Positions 17,789 through 27,232 of a DNA stretch of 41,910 bases are shown piece by piece. Each line of letters opens with the position of its first letter. Position 1 is the first letter of the stretch. The stretch covers positions 1 to 41,910 of the forward strand of contig JAGWXR010000004.1 in the NCBI GenBank assembly GCA_018969785.1. Direction: 5' to 3'. Both the position numbers and the translations under genes were made by a program. This DNA comes from Alphaproteobacteria bacterium (GTDB taxonomy: Bacteria; Pseudomonadota; Alphaproteobacteria; Micropepsales; Micropepsaceae). The notes under the pieces were generated by a model. The model ran no database searches. It was not told the origin of the DNA and was given only the letters and a program-made list of their open reading frames with translations.

Positions 17789-18634
17789 TCAGCGCTGGCA
17801 CCCGCTGCAGAAGAACGTGGACCGTCCGGCCTGCACGATCCGGCGAACCGGCGCCCCGCAGCGCCGGCACGCCTCGCCTTCCCGGTCATAGACATCGAAC
17901 CGGTGCTGGAAATAGCCAAGCTCCCCGCTCGTGTCCTTGAAGTCGCGCAGCGTCGATCCGCCGGCAAGGATGGCCTCCTCGAGGACGGCCTTTATGTCAG
18001 GCACCAGCCGCTCGGTCCGCGCCAGCCGGACGGTCGAAGCCTGCCGCCGCGGCGAAATCCCGGCGCGGAACAGCGCCTCGCACACATAGATGTTGCCAAG
18101 CCCCGCAACCACGCGCTGGTCGAGCAGGGCTGACTTTATGGGGGTTCGCTTGCCCTCCAGCCGTGCCGCCAGCAAGGCGCCGTCAAACGCCTCCGAGAGC
18201 GGTTCTGGCCCGATCGCGCGCAGCAACCGGTGCGTGGCCAGATGCGCCTCCGGAACAAGGTCCATGCTCCCGAAGCGGCGGTGGTCTGTATAGACGACCC
18301 GTGCACCCGCATCGGTCAGGAACTCGACATGGTCATGTTTTCCCGGCGGCGCGCCAGCGTGCACGAAACGGCCGACCCCCTGCCCCTCGATCTGGAAGCG
18401 CCCGGACATTCCCAGATGGATGAGCAGCACCTCCCCGTTGTCCAGATGGGCCAGGATGTACTTTGCCCGCCGGCTGAGCCTCAGGACGCGCCGGCCCGTT
18501 AACCGTGCGGCAAAGTTCTTGGGTAAAGGAAAGCGCAGGTCATTCCGGCGCGCGAGCACGCGTGCCAGCACCCGTCCCTCAAGGACGGGCTCCAGGCCAC
18601 GTCGAACCGTTTCAACTTCGGGTAATTCAGGCAT
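17789..18634 (-). CDS. mutM: Formamidopyrimidine-DNA glycosylase
   Basis: 281 residues. After Met removal Pro2 is the nucleophile and Glu3 the catalytic acid ([14 protein letters not shown]), and the C-terminal zinc finger [25 protein letters not shown] is complete. The enzyme excises 8-oxoguanine and ring-opened purines and cuts the abasic site. The track starts 48 codons upstream at 18778, but the N-terminus must be MPELP for activity, so ATG 18634 is right; the longer ORF would also run over ubiE. Divergent from ubiE with 58 bp between. Confidence 0.97.
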   Translation of the reverse strand: MPELPEVETVRRGLEPVLEGRVLARVLARRNDLRFPLPKNFAARLTGRRVLRLSRRAKYILAHLDNGEVLLIHLGMSGRFQIEGQGVGRFVHAGAPPGKHDHVEFLTDAGARVVYTDHRRFGSMDLVPEAHLATHRLLRAIGPEPLSEAFDGALLAARLEGKRTPIKSALLDQRVVAGLGNIYVCEALFRAGISPRRQASTVRLARTERLVPDIKAVLEEAILAGGSTLRDFKDTSGELGYFQHRFDVYDREGEACRRCGAPVRRIVQAGRSTFFCSGCQR

Positions 18635-18692
18635 GGGACGCAGTGTAGCGTGGCAGCCACCTGAAAGAGAGACTAGAGTGTAACCGAAAGCC

Positions 18693-19454
18693 ATGAAAGA
18701 CAGGGAACCAACTGCGAGTTTCGGATTCCGCGATGTGCCGGAGGCCGACAAGTCGCGCCTTGTCGGCGAGATCTTCACCTCCGTCGCAAGCCGCTACGAC
18801 GTCATGAACGACCTGATGTCGATGGGCATCCATCGCATCTGGAAGGACGCCCTGATCGACTGGCTCGCCCCGACACCCGCCATGCAGCTGCTCGATGTCG
18901 CAGGCGGCACCGGCGACATCGCCTTCCGCTTCCTCGACCGCCTCGGGGCCCGCGCCAGCACGGCGCACGCAACAGTCTGCGACATCAACGAAGGGATGCT
19001 GGGCGTCGGCCGCCAGCGCAGCCGCCAGCGCCACCTCGAGAGCCGGGTCACCTTTGCCTGCGGCGACGCCGAGCAGTTGCCGATGGCGGACGCGAGTTTC
19101 GACGCCTATACCATCGCCTTCGGCATCCGCAACGTGACCCACATCGACCGCGCCCTGAAGGAAGCCCGTCGCGTGCTGAAGCCCCGCGGCCATTTCCTCT
19201 GCCTCGAATTCTCGAAGGTTGACGACCCGCTGCTGGGCCGCCTCTACGACCTTTGGTCCTTCAACGTCATGCCGGCGATCGGCCAGGCGGTAACCAATGA
19301 CAGGGCGGCTTACGAGTACCTGGTCGAGTCGATCCGCCGCTTCCCCTCGCGCGAGGATTTCGCCGCGATGATCGACGCGGCAGGCTTCAAGCGCACGAAG
19401 TGGCGTGAACTCACGGCTGGCGTGGTGACGATCCATTCCGCATGGGCGGATTGA
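18693..19454 (+). CDS. ubiE: Ubiquinone/menaquinone C-methyltransferase UbiE
   Basis: 253 residues of class I SAM methyltransferase. SAM-binding motif [16 protein letters not shown], the UbiE signatures [42 protein letters not shown] and [30 protein letters not shown] are all present. It methylates carbon 5 of the benzoquinol ring of ubiquinone precursors, and demethylmenaquinol in organisms that make menaquinone. ubiB begins one base after its stop, and the pair is expected to be co-transcribed. Confidence 0.97.
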   Translation: MKDREPTASFGFRDVPEADKSRLVGEIFTSVASRYDVMNDLMSMGIHRIWKDALIDWLAPTPAMQLLDVAGGTGDIAFRFLDRLGARASTAHATVCDINEGMLGVGRQRSRQRHLESRVTFACGDAEQLPMADASFDAYTIAFGIRNVTHIDRALKEARRVLKPRGHFLCLEFSKVDDPLLGRLYDLWSFNVMPAIGQAVTNDRAAYEYLVESIRRFPSREDFAAMIDAAGFKRTKWRELTAGVVTIHSAWAD

Positions 19455-19455
19455 G

Positions 19456-21030
19456 ATGCTGGGTATCTTCCAGAAACTCGTCCGCCTCTCGAGGGGCGCG
19501 CGCGTCCTCGCGAAGCACGGCGTCCTTCCGCCGGAAGAATGGCTTCCGCTCACGCCGCCACCCGTACGCTTCCTCGCGCGGTTCGTGCCAAGGGGTCGTG
19601 CCGCCGGCACGGGCCGCAGCGGCGAACGCCTCGCAAGGGCATTCACCGAATTGGGGCCCTCCTACATCAAGGCGGGACAGTTCCTTGCGACCCGCCCCGA
19701 CGTCATAGGTCCCGCCATTGCAACCGACCTCTCGGAACTCCAGGACCGCCTGCCGCCCTTTTCCCTCAGCCAGGCGCGCGCCATCCTCGCAGCTGAACTC
19801 GGCGAAGAAAAACTGGCGCGTCTCGGCACGCTTGGCGACGCCGTTGCAGCAGCCTCGATCGCGCAGGTCCACAAGGTAACCCTTGCACCATCATCTGAAG
19901 CCGTGGCCCCCCGGAGCCTTGCCATCAAGATCCTGCGACCCGAAGTCGAAGCCGAGTTTGCTCGCGACCTGTCCGCCTTCGCCTGGGCCGCCCGCCAGGT
20001 AGAACGTCTGGGCAGCGAGGCAAGGCGCCTGAAACCGCGCGCCTTCGTCGACACGCTGGCGCGCTCTGTCGCCCTCGAGATGGATCTGCGCCTCGAAGCC
20101 GCTGCGGCAGACGAAATGCGCGTCAACTCCCTCCACGACCCGGACCTGCGCGTTCCCGCGGTCGACTGGGACTTTACCTCGAGGCGCGTGCTGGCAACGG
20201 AATGGATCGACGGCACGCCCTTGCGAAACCGCGAAGCCCTTCTGGCCCAGGGCCACGATCTCAAGCGACTGGCGACGAACCTGATACAGGCCTTCCTGCG
20301 CCACGCCTTGCGCGACGGGTTCTTCCACGCTGACATGCATCCGGGAAACCTGTTCGTCGACGCATCCGGAAAGATCGTGGTCGTCGATTTCGGGATCATG
20401 GGACGCCTCGATCCGCAGCTGCGCCGCTTCATGGCCGAAACCCTCGCCGGCTTCCTCGCCCGCGACTATCACCGCGTCGCACGGGTCCATCTCGAGATCG
20501 GCTTCGTCCCGCCGCATCACGCCGTCGAGGACTTTGCGCAGGCGCTGCGTGCCATCGGAGAGCCGATCTTCGGCCGGCCCGCGTCGAACATGTCGATGGC
20601 GCGCCTGCTCGGCCAGCTCTTCGAGGTCACCCGCCTCTTCGACATGCCCATGCAGCCCCAGCTCGTCATGCTCCAGAAGACGATGGTTGTCGTCGAAGGC
20701 GTGGCCCGTCAGCTGGACCCCGAGCACTCGATCTGGGAGGCAGCCCGGCCCGTGATCGAGCGCTGGATGATCGACAGCATCGGCCCGGAGGCCCGCCTGA
20801 GGGACGCATCCGCCGGCATCGCGTCGCTGGGCCGGGCCGTCGCAGCCCTGCCCGAAGCCCTGCAGAGGGCCGCCCGGATCGCCACGGAGCTTCAGGAAGG
20901 CGGCATACGCCTTCACCCCGACAGCGCGAGGGCCATCGGGGAAGCCCGGCCACAGGCCCTTCATTGGAGCTCGCCCGTGCCCTGGATCGTTCTGCTGGCG
21001 CTTGTAATCGCCGGCTTCGCGATTATCTAG
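19456..21030 (+). CDS. ubiB: Ubiquinone biosynthesis kinase-like protein UbiB
   Basis: 524 residues of the ABC1/ADCK/UbiB family. The family KxGQ motif is KAGQFLATRPD (about 72-81); the kinase-like core has FFHADMHPGNLFVD and VVVDFGIMGRLD. A C-terminal membrane anchor (PWIVLLALVIAGFAII) is visible, as in UbiB homologues. It is an unorthodox ATPase/kinase needed for ubiquinone synthesis, probably helping lipid intermediates reach the enzyme complex. It starts one base after ubiE. The following 108 bp to coaBC carry a possible promoter, so this unit may end here. Confidence 0.96.
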   Translation: MLGIFQKLVRLSRGARVLAKHGVLPPEEWLPLTPPPVRFLARFVPRGRAAGTGRSGERLARAFTELGPSYIKAGQFLATRPDVIGPAIATDLSELQDRLPPFSLSQARAILAAELGEEKLARLGTLGDAVAAASIAQVHKVTLAPSSEAVAPRSLAIKILRPEVEAEFARDLSAFAWAARQVERLGSEARRLKPRAFVDTLARSVALEMDLRLEAAAADEMRVNSLHDPDLRVPAVDWDFTSRRVLATEWIDGTPLRNREALLAQGHDLKRLATNLIQAFLRHALRDGFFHADMHPGNLFVDASGKIVVVDFGIMGRLDPQLRRFMAETLAGFLARDYHRVARVHLEIGFVPPHHAVEDFAQALRAIGEPIFGRPASNMSMARLLGQLFEVTRLFDMPMQPQLVMLQKTMVVVEGVARQLDPEHSIWEAARPVIERWMIDSIGPEARLRDASAGIASLGRAVAALPEALQRAARIATELQEGGIRLHPDSARAIGEARPQALHWSSPVPWIVLLALVIAGFAII

Positions 21031-21074
21031 GTTTCGCGGGAATTTGGGTGCGATTAACCAATCCACACACAATT

Positions 21075-21105
21075 TTCACATTCGGGATCGTGGAACAGCT
21101 ATAGT
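21075..21105 (+). promoter_or_regulatory. Possible coaBC promoter
   Basis: TTCACA (21075-21080) and TATAGT (21100-21105) are good elements, but the 19-bp spacer is long, so the call is weak. The transcript would start about 27 bp before the GTG of coaBC. Confidence 0.3.
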
Positions 21106-21138
21106 CCGGCTGTTTCATCGTGAATAGGATCGAACGCA

Positions 21139-22350
21139 GTGCTCGCCGGCAAGCGCATACTGCTCATCATTGGCGGCGGCATCGCCGCCTACAAGAGCCT
21201 CGAGGTGATCCGTCTCCTCCGGCGGCAGGGCGCGAGCGTTCGCTGCATCCTGACCGAAGCCGGCAGCCGTTTCGTGACACCCCTTTCCGTCGCCGGCCTG
21301 TCGGGCGAGCGCGTGTACGAGGACCTCTTCAGCCTGACCGACGAAGCCGAGATGGGACACATCCGCCTGTCGCGCGAGGCCGATCTGCTCGTTGTTGCAC
21401 CCGCGACAGCCAACCTCATCGCCCGCATGGCGCAGGGACGCGCCGATGACCTCGCCGCCACGGCTCTGCTCGCAACCGACAAGCCCGTCCTTCTCGCCCC
21501 CGCCATGAATGTCCGCATGTGGCACCACCCCGCCACGCAGGAAAACTTGGCCCGCGTGATCGCCCGCGGGACGCGAACCGTAGGCCCTGTGGAAGGAAGC
21601 ATGGCGTGCGGAGAATACGGCATTGGCCGCCTCGCCGAGCCGCCTGACATTGTCGAGGCCGTGATTGCGGCGCTGACATCGGGCAAGCCCCTTGCCGGAC
21701 GCCGGGCGCTCGTGACGGCGGGCCCGACGCTCGAGGCCATCGATCCCATCCGCTTCATTTCCAACCGCTCCTCCGGCAAGCAGGGCTACGCCATTGCTTC
21801 GGCCCTCGCCGAAGCCGGTGCCGCAACGACGCTGGTCACCGGTCCGACATCGATCCCGGCGCCCGCGGGCGTCAACACCGTGCGCGTCGAAGCCGCGGCA
21901 GACATGCTGGCCGCCTGCAACAGCGCACTGCCCGCCGACATCGCGGTGTTCACCGCCGCCGTCGCGGACTGGCGCGTCGACAGCACAAGCAGCGAAAAGA
22001 TCAAGAAACAGGACGGTGCCGGCCCGCCGCAGCTTCATCTCGTCGAGAACCCCGACATCCTGCGCACCATCGCAACCCTGCCCAAGGGCAGGCCGTCACT
22101 GGTCATCGGATTTGCCGCAGAGACGCAGGACGTGATCGCGCACGCCCGCACCAAGCTGGCCCGCAAGGCCTGCGATTGGATCGTGGCAAACGACGTTGCA
22201 CCCGCGACCGGTGTACTCGGCGGCGACGAGAACACGGTCCATGTCGTCTCGGCAGCCGGAGAGGAAACCTGGCCGAAACTCGCAAAGCAGGAAGTCGCCC
22301 GCAGGCTGGTCGAACGCGTGGCACGTCACTTCGGCAGGGGCCAGCCATGA
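21139..22350 (+). CDS. coaBC: Bifunctional phosphopantothenoylcysteine decarboxylase/phosphopantothenate-cysteine ligase
   Basis: 403 residues. The N-terminal flavoprotein CoaC domain has GGGIAAYKSLEVIRLL, the catalytic His75 in EMGHIRLS, PAMNVRMWHHPATQENL and the active-site Cys157 in GSMACGEYGIGR; the C-terminal CoaB domain has GPTLEAIDPIRFISNRSSGKQGYAIA and NPDILRTIA. Together the domains turn 4'-phosphopantothenate and cysteine into 4'-phosphopantetheine for coenzyme A. The start is GTG 21139 with AGGA 9 bp upstream. Its TGA overlaps the dut ATG as ATGA, so the two are translationally coupled. Confidence 0.97.
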   Translation: MLAGKRILLIIGGGIAAYKSLEVIRLLRRQGASVRCILTEAGSRFVTPLSVAGLSGERVYEDLFSLTDEAEMGHIRLSREADLLVVAPATANLIARMAQGRADDLAATALLATDKPVLLAPAMNVRMWHHPATQENLARVIARGTRTVGPVEGSMACGEYGIGRLAEPPDIVEAVIAALTSGKPLAGRRALVTAGPTLEAIDPIRFISNRSSGKQGYAIASALAEAGAATTLVTGPTSIPAPAGVNTVRVEAAADMLAACNSALPADIAVFTAAVADWRVDSTSSEKIKKQDGAGPPQLHLVENPDILRTIATLPKGRPSLVIGFAAETQDVIAHARTKLARKACDWIVANDVAPATGVLGGDENTVHVVSAAGEETWPKLAKQEVARRLVERVARHFGRGQP

Positions 22351-22814
22351 CAACTGGCCCGCTCGTCATACCCTGCATGCGGTTGCCCGGCGCCGAAGGC
22401 ATTCATCCGCCCCTCCAGGCAACGCCCGGCTCTGCAGGCCACGACATGCATGCGGCAGAGGACGCCGTCATCGAACCGGGCGCCTTTCGGGCCATTGCCA
22501 CGGGTTACGCGATCGCGATCCCGGACGGCTACGAGGGCCAGGTGCGCCCACGGTCAGGCCTTGCTGCGCGGCACGGTGTCACCGTGCTCAACGCACCAGG
22601 CACGATCGACGCTGACTACCGCGGCGAGGTGAAGGTGATCCTCGTCAACCATGGGCGCGATCCTTTCACGCTGAAGCGCAATGACCGCATTGCGCAGCTT
22701 GTGATCGCTCCCGTCACGACTTCCGTATTTGAACCTGCAGCCCACCTGCCCGAGACACGGCGCGGCGGCGGCGGGTTTGGTTCCACCGGCATGCGCCCCA
22801 AGGACGAAAGGTAA
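22347..22814 (+). CDS. dut: dUTP diphosphatase (dUTPase)
   Basis: 155 residues, trimeric dUTPase size. Motifs: AGHDMHAAED (1), RPRSGLAARHG (2), GTIDADYRGEVKVILVNHG (3, with the catalytic Asp), RIAQLVIAPV (4) and the flexible glycine-rich arm RGGGGFGSTG (5). It hydrolyses dUTP to dUMP, keeping uracil out of DNA and feeding dTMP synthesis. The track starts far upstream at 22176; I place the start at ATG 22347, which overlaps the coaBC stop as ATGA and has AGGGG 6 bp before it. Confidence 0.97.
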   Translation: MTTGPLVIPCMRLPGAEGIHPPLQATPGSAGHDMHAAEDAVIEPGAFRAIATGYAIAIPDGYEGQVRPRSGLAARHGVTVLNAPGTIDADYRGEVKVILVNHGRDPFTLKRNDRIAQLVIAPVTTSVFEPAAHLPETRRGGGGFGSTGMRPKDER

Positions 22815-22818
22815 GCCG

Positions 22819-23271
22819 ATGCTTCGTTTATCACGCAAAGCCATTCTTGCGCTCGAAGCGGTGGTCGACATCGCGTGCAATGCAAGGCCCGAACCGGTCC
22901 AGTCGAGGGAGATCATGCGCCGCCAGGGCGTCCCCGATCGCTATCTAGAGCAGGTCATGCAAGCCCTCGTGCGCCAGGGCGTCCTGAAGGGGGTGCGCGG
23001 GCCGAGGGGTGGCTATCGCCTCGCCAAGGAGCGCCGCCGCATTACCGCGGGTGAGATCGTGCGCATCGTTGCCGAACTCGAGGTGGCGGACGAGCCCCCT
23101 CTCGCCGGCACGTCGCCCATCGGGGAAAAGATCGTAAGGCCCGCCATCGAGCGCGTGCATCTTGACCTGCTGCGCCAGCTTGACGCCATATCCATAGAGG
23201 ATCTCTGCGTCGACGCTGAAAAGCAGGGCCTCGCCGAACCCGGAGCACCCCGCGTCGACTTTGCGATTTGA
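22819..23271 (+). CDS. Rrf2 family transcriptional regulator (CymR-like)
   Basis: 150 residues with the Rrf2 winged helix: LRLSRKAILALEAVVDIA, then RQGVPDRYLEQVMQALVRQGVLKGVRGPRGGYRLAKERRRITAGEIVR. The only cysteines are at about 20 and 130; the three clustered cysteines that hold the [2Fe-2S] cluster in IscR or NsrR (near residues 92-106) are missing. With cysK directly downstream, it is more likely a CymR-like regulator of cysteine synthesis than an Fe-S sensor. Start ATG 22819 with AAAGG upstream; the track start at 22729 lies within dut. It lies 4 bp after dut and 30 bp before cysK. Confidence 0.88.
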   Translation: MLRLSRKAILALEAVVDIACNARPEPVQSREIMRRQGVPDRYLEQVMQALVRQGVLKGVRGPRGGYRLAKERRRITAGEIVRIVAELEVADEPPLAGTSPIGEKIVRPAIERVHLDLLRQLDAISIEDLCVDAEKQGLAEPGAPRVDFAI

Positions 23272-23301
23272 TACCAAGGCAATCTTCAAGGAACGACTGC
23301 A

Positions 23302-24258
<957 letters not shown>

Positions 24259-24284
24259 AGCCCGGCACAAAAGCAAGGCAGGGA

Positions 24285-24863
24285 TCAGTTGAAGCTCTCC
24301 GTGGCTTCGACGCCCCAGAGGTGGCGCCTGTCGACATACCCTTCATAGCCGCGTGACGAGATCACACACCACGAGCCGGAACAGGAAATGACCTTGGCCA
24401 CGAGGCCGGGAGCCGCGAACGCAACCGTACGCGCATCGGCCCGCGGCTGCTCGAGCAGGGGCAGGTTCACCCCGCCGGTGACCATGACATTGCGCCGGCC
24501 ATCCAGCATCGCGGCCTTCACCCAGCCCTTGGTGCCATTGATGTCCTCGATCTTTCGCCAGTTGTAGTACTCCTCGACGATCCTGACCGGCGTACCCGCC
24601 TTCACATAGGTCCAGAGGATCGGATGCTCGAGACCGGGCATGTGCCGGACATTCACCCGGTTCGCCTTGATGGTGACCCAGCGCGGCACCGGCCGACCTG
24701 TTGCCACGATGGGCGGTGGCAGCTTGGCCGCCGGAGCGGGCGAAAGGGAGGCCTGCACCTGCGGGCTGCTCCCGCCGGGCACTGAAGCCGCCTTGGCACC
24801 AGTCGAGACAATCCCCGCATGACCTGCAATCGCGGCCACAAACACCATCAGGACCCGTCGCAA
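24285..24863 (-). CDS. Exported protein with two bacterial SH3-like domains
   Basis: 192 residues. The N-terminus MRRVLMVFVAAIAGHAGIVSTGAKAA is a signal peptide with a likely cut after AKA. A Pro/Ser-rich linker (about 27-58) is followed by a bacterial SH3 repeat (NRVNVRHMPGLEHPILWTYVKAGTPVRIVEEYYNWRKI...GWVKAAML) and a second one (VNLPLLEQPRADARTVAFAAPGLVAKVISCSGSWCVISSRGYEGYVDRRHLWGV). Such domains often bind cell-wall peptides, so a periplasmic role is likely but unproven. The start is probably TTG 24863, since GAGGG lies 4-5 bp before it and it supplies the Arg-Arg of the signal; ATG 24848 is the alternative. Adjacency to a hydroxyacid dehydrogenase gene is often seen in alphaproteobacteria. 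Confidence 0.8.
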   Translation of the reverse strand: MRRVLMVFVAAIAGHAGIVSTGAKAASVPGGSSPQVQASLSPAPAAKLPPPIVATGRPVPRWVTIKANRVNVRHMPGLEHPILWTYVKAGTPVRIVEEYYNWRKIEDINGTKGWVKAAMLDGRRNVMVTGGVNLPLLEQPRADARTVAFAAPGLVAKVISCSGSWCVISSRGYEGYVDRRHLWGVEATESFN

Positions 24864-24999
24864 AGTTACCCTCGTACCCGGTCGGCTGTTGACCGCCGTC
24901 TCTTATGGTTGAGCTGCCGATTTGATGAGCAATATCAGGGTCAAGCCGCTTAATTTTGGGTTATCGACTGAAGGAATGTTCCGGGTCATTTTTGTCTAT

Positions 25000-25013
25000 G
25001 AACAACCTTGTTC
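25000..25013. promoter_or_regulatory. Inverted repeat GAACAA-CC-TTGTTC upstream of the hydroxyacid dehydrogenase
   Basis: Two perfect 6-bp arms with a 2-bp centre lie 42 bp before the dehydrogenase start, in the divergent region with the SH3 gene. It could be a repressor site. It does not match the alphaproteobacterial LexA box. Confidence 0.35.
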
Positions 25014-25055
25014 CCCTGCTAGAGAGAAACGGTCATCCCGTATTGAATTCGATCC

Positions 25056-26042
25056 ATGCCCAACAAGAAACCGCTGGTCATCGTAACGCGCAGGCTTCCG
25101 GACGCCATCGAGACCCGGATGCGGGAGCTCTTTGACGCCAGGCTCAATGTCGATGACGTCGCCATGACGCGCGATCAGCTGATTGATGCCGTCCAGCGCG
25201 CCGACGTGATTGTACCGACCGTCACCGACCGGCTGGACGCGCGCATACTCTCCCGCGCCGGCGAGCGTTTGCGCCTGATCGCGAACTTCGGTGCAGGCGT
25301 TGACAACATCGACCTCGAGACCGCAAGGGCCCGCGGTATTACGGTGACCAACACGCCGGGCGTCCTGACCGAGGACACCGCAGACATCACCATGGCCCTG
25401 ATCCTCGCCGTGCCCCGCCGCATCGTGGAAGGCTCGTCGATCATTTCGAGGGGCGAGTTCAAGGGCTGGTCGCCGACCTGGATGCTCGGGCAGCGCCTGA
25501 CAGGCAAGCGTCTCGGCATCATCGGCATGGGACGCATCGGACAGGCCGTGGCACGCAGGGCCAAGGCCTTCGGGCTGCAGATCCACTATCACAATCGCAA
25601 GGCCATCGCGAAACCCATCGAGGAAGAGCTCGAGGCCACATACTGGGACAGCCTCGACCAGATGCTGGCCCGCATGGACATCGTCTCCGTGAACTGCCCG
25701 CACACGCCGGCAACCTATCACCTGCTCTCCGCACGCCGCCTCAAGCTGATGAAGCCGTCGGCCTTCATCGTGAACACGGCCCGCGGCGAGGTAATCGACG
25801 AGAACGCGCTGGCCCGCATGCTCGAGGCAAACGAGATTGCCGGCGCCGGCCTCGACGTGTTCGAGCACGAGCCCGCCGTCAATCCCAAGCTTCTCAAGCT
25901 GCGCAACGTCGTGCTTCTGCCGCACATGGGATCGGCAACCCTTGAAGGCCGCATCGACATGGGCGAGAAGGTCATCATCAACATCAAGACCTTCGCCGAC
26001 GGTCACAAGCCGCCTGACCGCGTTCTCGCGGCGATGTTGTGA
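25056..26042 (+). CDS. D-2-hydroxyacid dehydrogenase (glyoxylate/hydroxypyruvate reductase type)
   Basis: 328 residues. NAD(P)-binding motif GMGRIG (157-162) in GKRLGIIGMGRIGQAVARRAKAFG, the catalytic triad Arg243 (NTARGEVID), Glu272 (DVFEHEP) and His290 (LLPHMGSAT), and the substrate loop NFGAGVDNID near 78-86 are all present. The family reduces 2-keto acids such as glyoxylate or hydroxypyruvate to D-2-hydroxyacids; this subgroup is usually named D-glycerate dehydrogenase. The exact substrate is not readable. The ribosome-binding site before ATG 25056 is weak. Its stop overlaps the GTG of the next gene, so they are coupled. Confidence 0.9.
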   Translation: MPNKKPLVIVTRRLPDAIETRMRELFDARLNVDDVAMTRDQLIDAVQRADVIVPTVTDRLDARILSRAGERLRLIANFGAGVDNIDLETARARGITVTNTPGVLTEDTADITMALILAVPRRIVEGSSIISRGEFKGWSPTWMLGQRLTGKRLGIIGMGRIGQAVARRAKAFGLQIHYHNRKAIAKPIEEELEATYWDSLDQMLARMDIVSVNCPHTPATYHLLSARRLKLMKPSAFIVNTARGEVIDENALARMLEANEIAGAGLDVFEHEPAVNPKLLKLRNVVLLPHMGSATLEGRIDMGEKVIINIKTFADGHKPPDRVLAAML

Positions 26043-27226
26043 GCCACCACCCTCTTCTGCGCGTGAACCCGAAGCAGGTCGCCCGCCTGAAGGCAGGCGC
26101 GCCATGGGTCTATTCGAACGAAGTGGTCATGGACCGCGCGACCAAGGCGCTGAAGCCCGGCACGCTTGTGGACGTGGCCGGTGAACGGGACGGCCGCTTC
26201 GGGACGGCGACATTCAACCCGCACAGCCTCATCGCAGCACGCATCCTGACACCGACGCCGTCGGTCGGGATCGACGCCCGCTTTTTCGCCGCGCGCCTCA
26301 GTGCAGCCGCCGCCCTGCGGGACAGGCTGCTGCCAGGCCCCTCCTACCGCCTCGTTCACGCCGAGGCTGACGGTTGCCCCGGCCTCGTCATCGACCGTTT
26401 CGGGGATGTATTCGTTGCCCAGTCGGGAACCGCAGGCATGGACAGCCTCGAACCCCACTGGCGTACGGCCCTCGAACAGGTCTTTTCGCCGCGCGCCATT
26501 TTCATAAAGAACGATGCTCCTTCACGCGCACATGAAGGTCTGGCCGAGGACGTTCGCTGCGCCCTTGGTGACGCCAGCACCCTCGCGACGGTCGAGGAAG
26601 GCGGCATCGTGCATCGCTTCTCGCCGCTCGCCGCCCAGAAGACCGGCTGGTACTTCGACCAGCGCGACAACCGCGGCTTCCTCGTTCCTCTCGCGAAGGG
26701 CCAGCGCCTGCTGGATGCCTTCAGCTACACCGGCGCCCTCGCGCTGGCCGCGCTAAGGCACGGCGCAACCGGCGCCCTGATGCTCGACTCGTCTGCACCC
26801 GCCCTCGACCAGGCCATGGCCACCGCACGCGAGAACGGCATCGGGAACGGCATCGAGGCACGGCGCTGCGATGCCATGCTGGAACTGGAGGCCATGGGAC
26901 AGCGCGGCGACCGCTTTGGCGTCGTCTCCTGCGACCCGCCCCCCTTTGTACGCGCGCGCAAGGACCTCGAGGCCGGCGCACGCGGCTATCGCAAGCTGGC
27001 CCGGCTCTGCGCGCAACTTGTCCAGCCCGGCGGCTTCCTGTGCATCGCCTCCTGCAGCCACGCGATATCGGCCGAGCGCTTCCAGGAAGAATGTGCGATC
27101 GGCATCCATCGCACCGGCCGTCAGGCACGCATCATCCGCGCCAGCGGCGCAGGCCCCGATCATCCGGTGCATCCCATGCTCCCGGAGACGGCCTACCTCA
27201 AGTCATTCGTCTACCAGCTGGACTGA
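26039..27226 (+). CDS. RlmI-like 23S rRNA (cytosine-C5) methyltransferase
   Basis: 395 residues. An N-terminal PUA-like domain (LLRVNPKQVARLKAGAPWVYSNEV) precedes an EEHEE middle part and a SAM methyltransferase with RLLDAFSYTGALALAALRHGA, the catalytic-site motif VSCDPPPFVRARKD, and CIASCSHAIS carrying the likely second cysteine. This is the RlmI/RlmK (COG1092) layout; E. coli RlmI methylates C1962 of 23S rRNA. The precise target here is inference. The GTG start lies in GTGA with the stop of the dehydrogenase. A short gap of 6 bp leads to the M48 protease gene. Confidence 0.9.
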   Translation: MSHHPLLRVNPKQVARLKAGAPWVYSNEVVMDRATKALKPGTLVDVAGERDGRFGTATFNPHSLIAARILTPTPSVGIDARFFAARLSAAAALRDRLLPGPSYRLVHAEADGCPGLVIDRFGDVFVAQSGTAGMDSLEPHWRTALEQVFSPRAIFIKNDAPSRAHEGLAEDVRCALGDASTLATVEEGGIVHRFSPLAAQKTGWYFDQRDNRGFLVPLAKGQRLLDAFSYTGALALAALRHGATGALMLDSSAPALDQAMATARENGIGNGIEARRCDAMLELEAMGQRGDRFGVVSCDPPPFVRARKDLEAGARGYRKLARLCAQLVQPGGFLCIASCSHAISAERFQEECAIGIHRTGRQARIIRASGAGPDHPVHPMLPETAYLKSFVYQLD

Positions 27227-27232
27227 CGCGTC

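Noticed and set aside
21055-21080. DnaA-box-like CAATCCACA and ATTTTCACA before coaBC
   Set aside because: Two 9-mers each with two mismatches to TTATNCACA are not enough to propose an origin; the second overlaps a possible -35 element.
24973-24982. GGAATGTTCC as a LexA-like or heat-shock element
   Set aside because: Arms of only four bases and no match to the GTTC-N7-GTTC pattern of alphaproteobacterial LexA.
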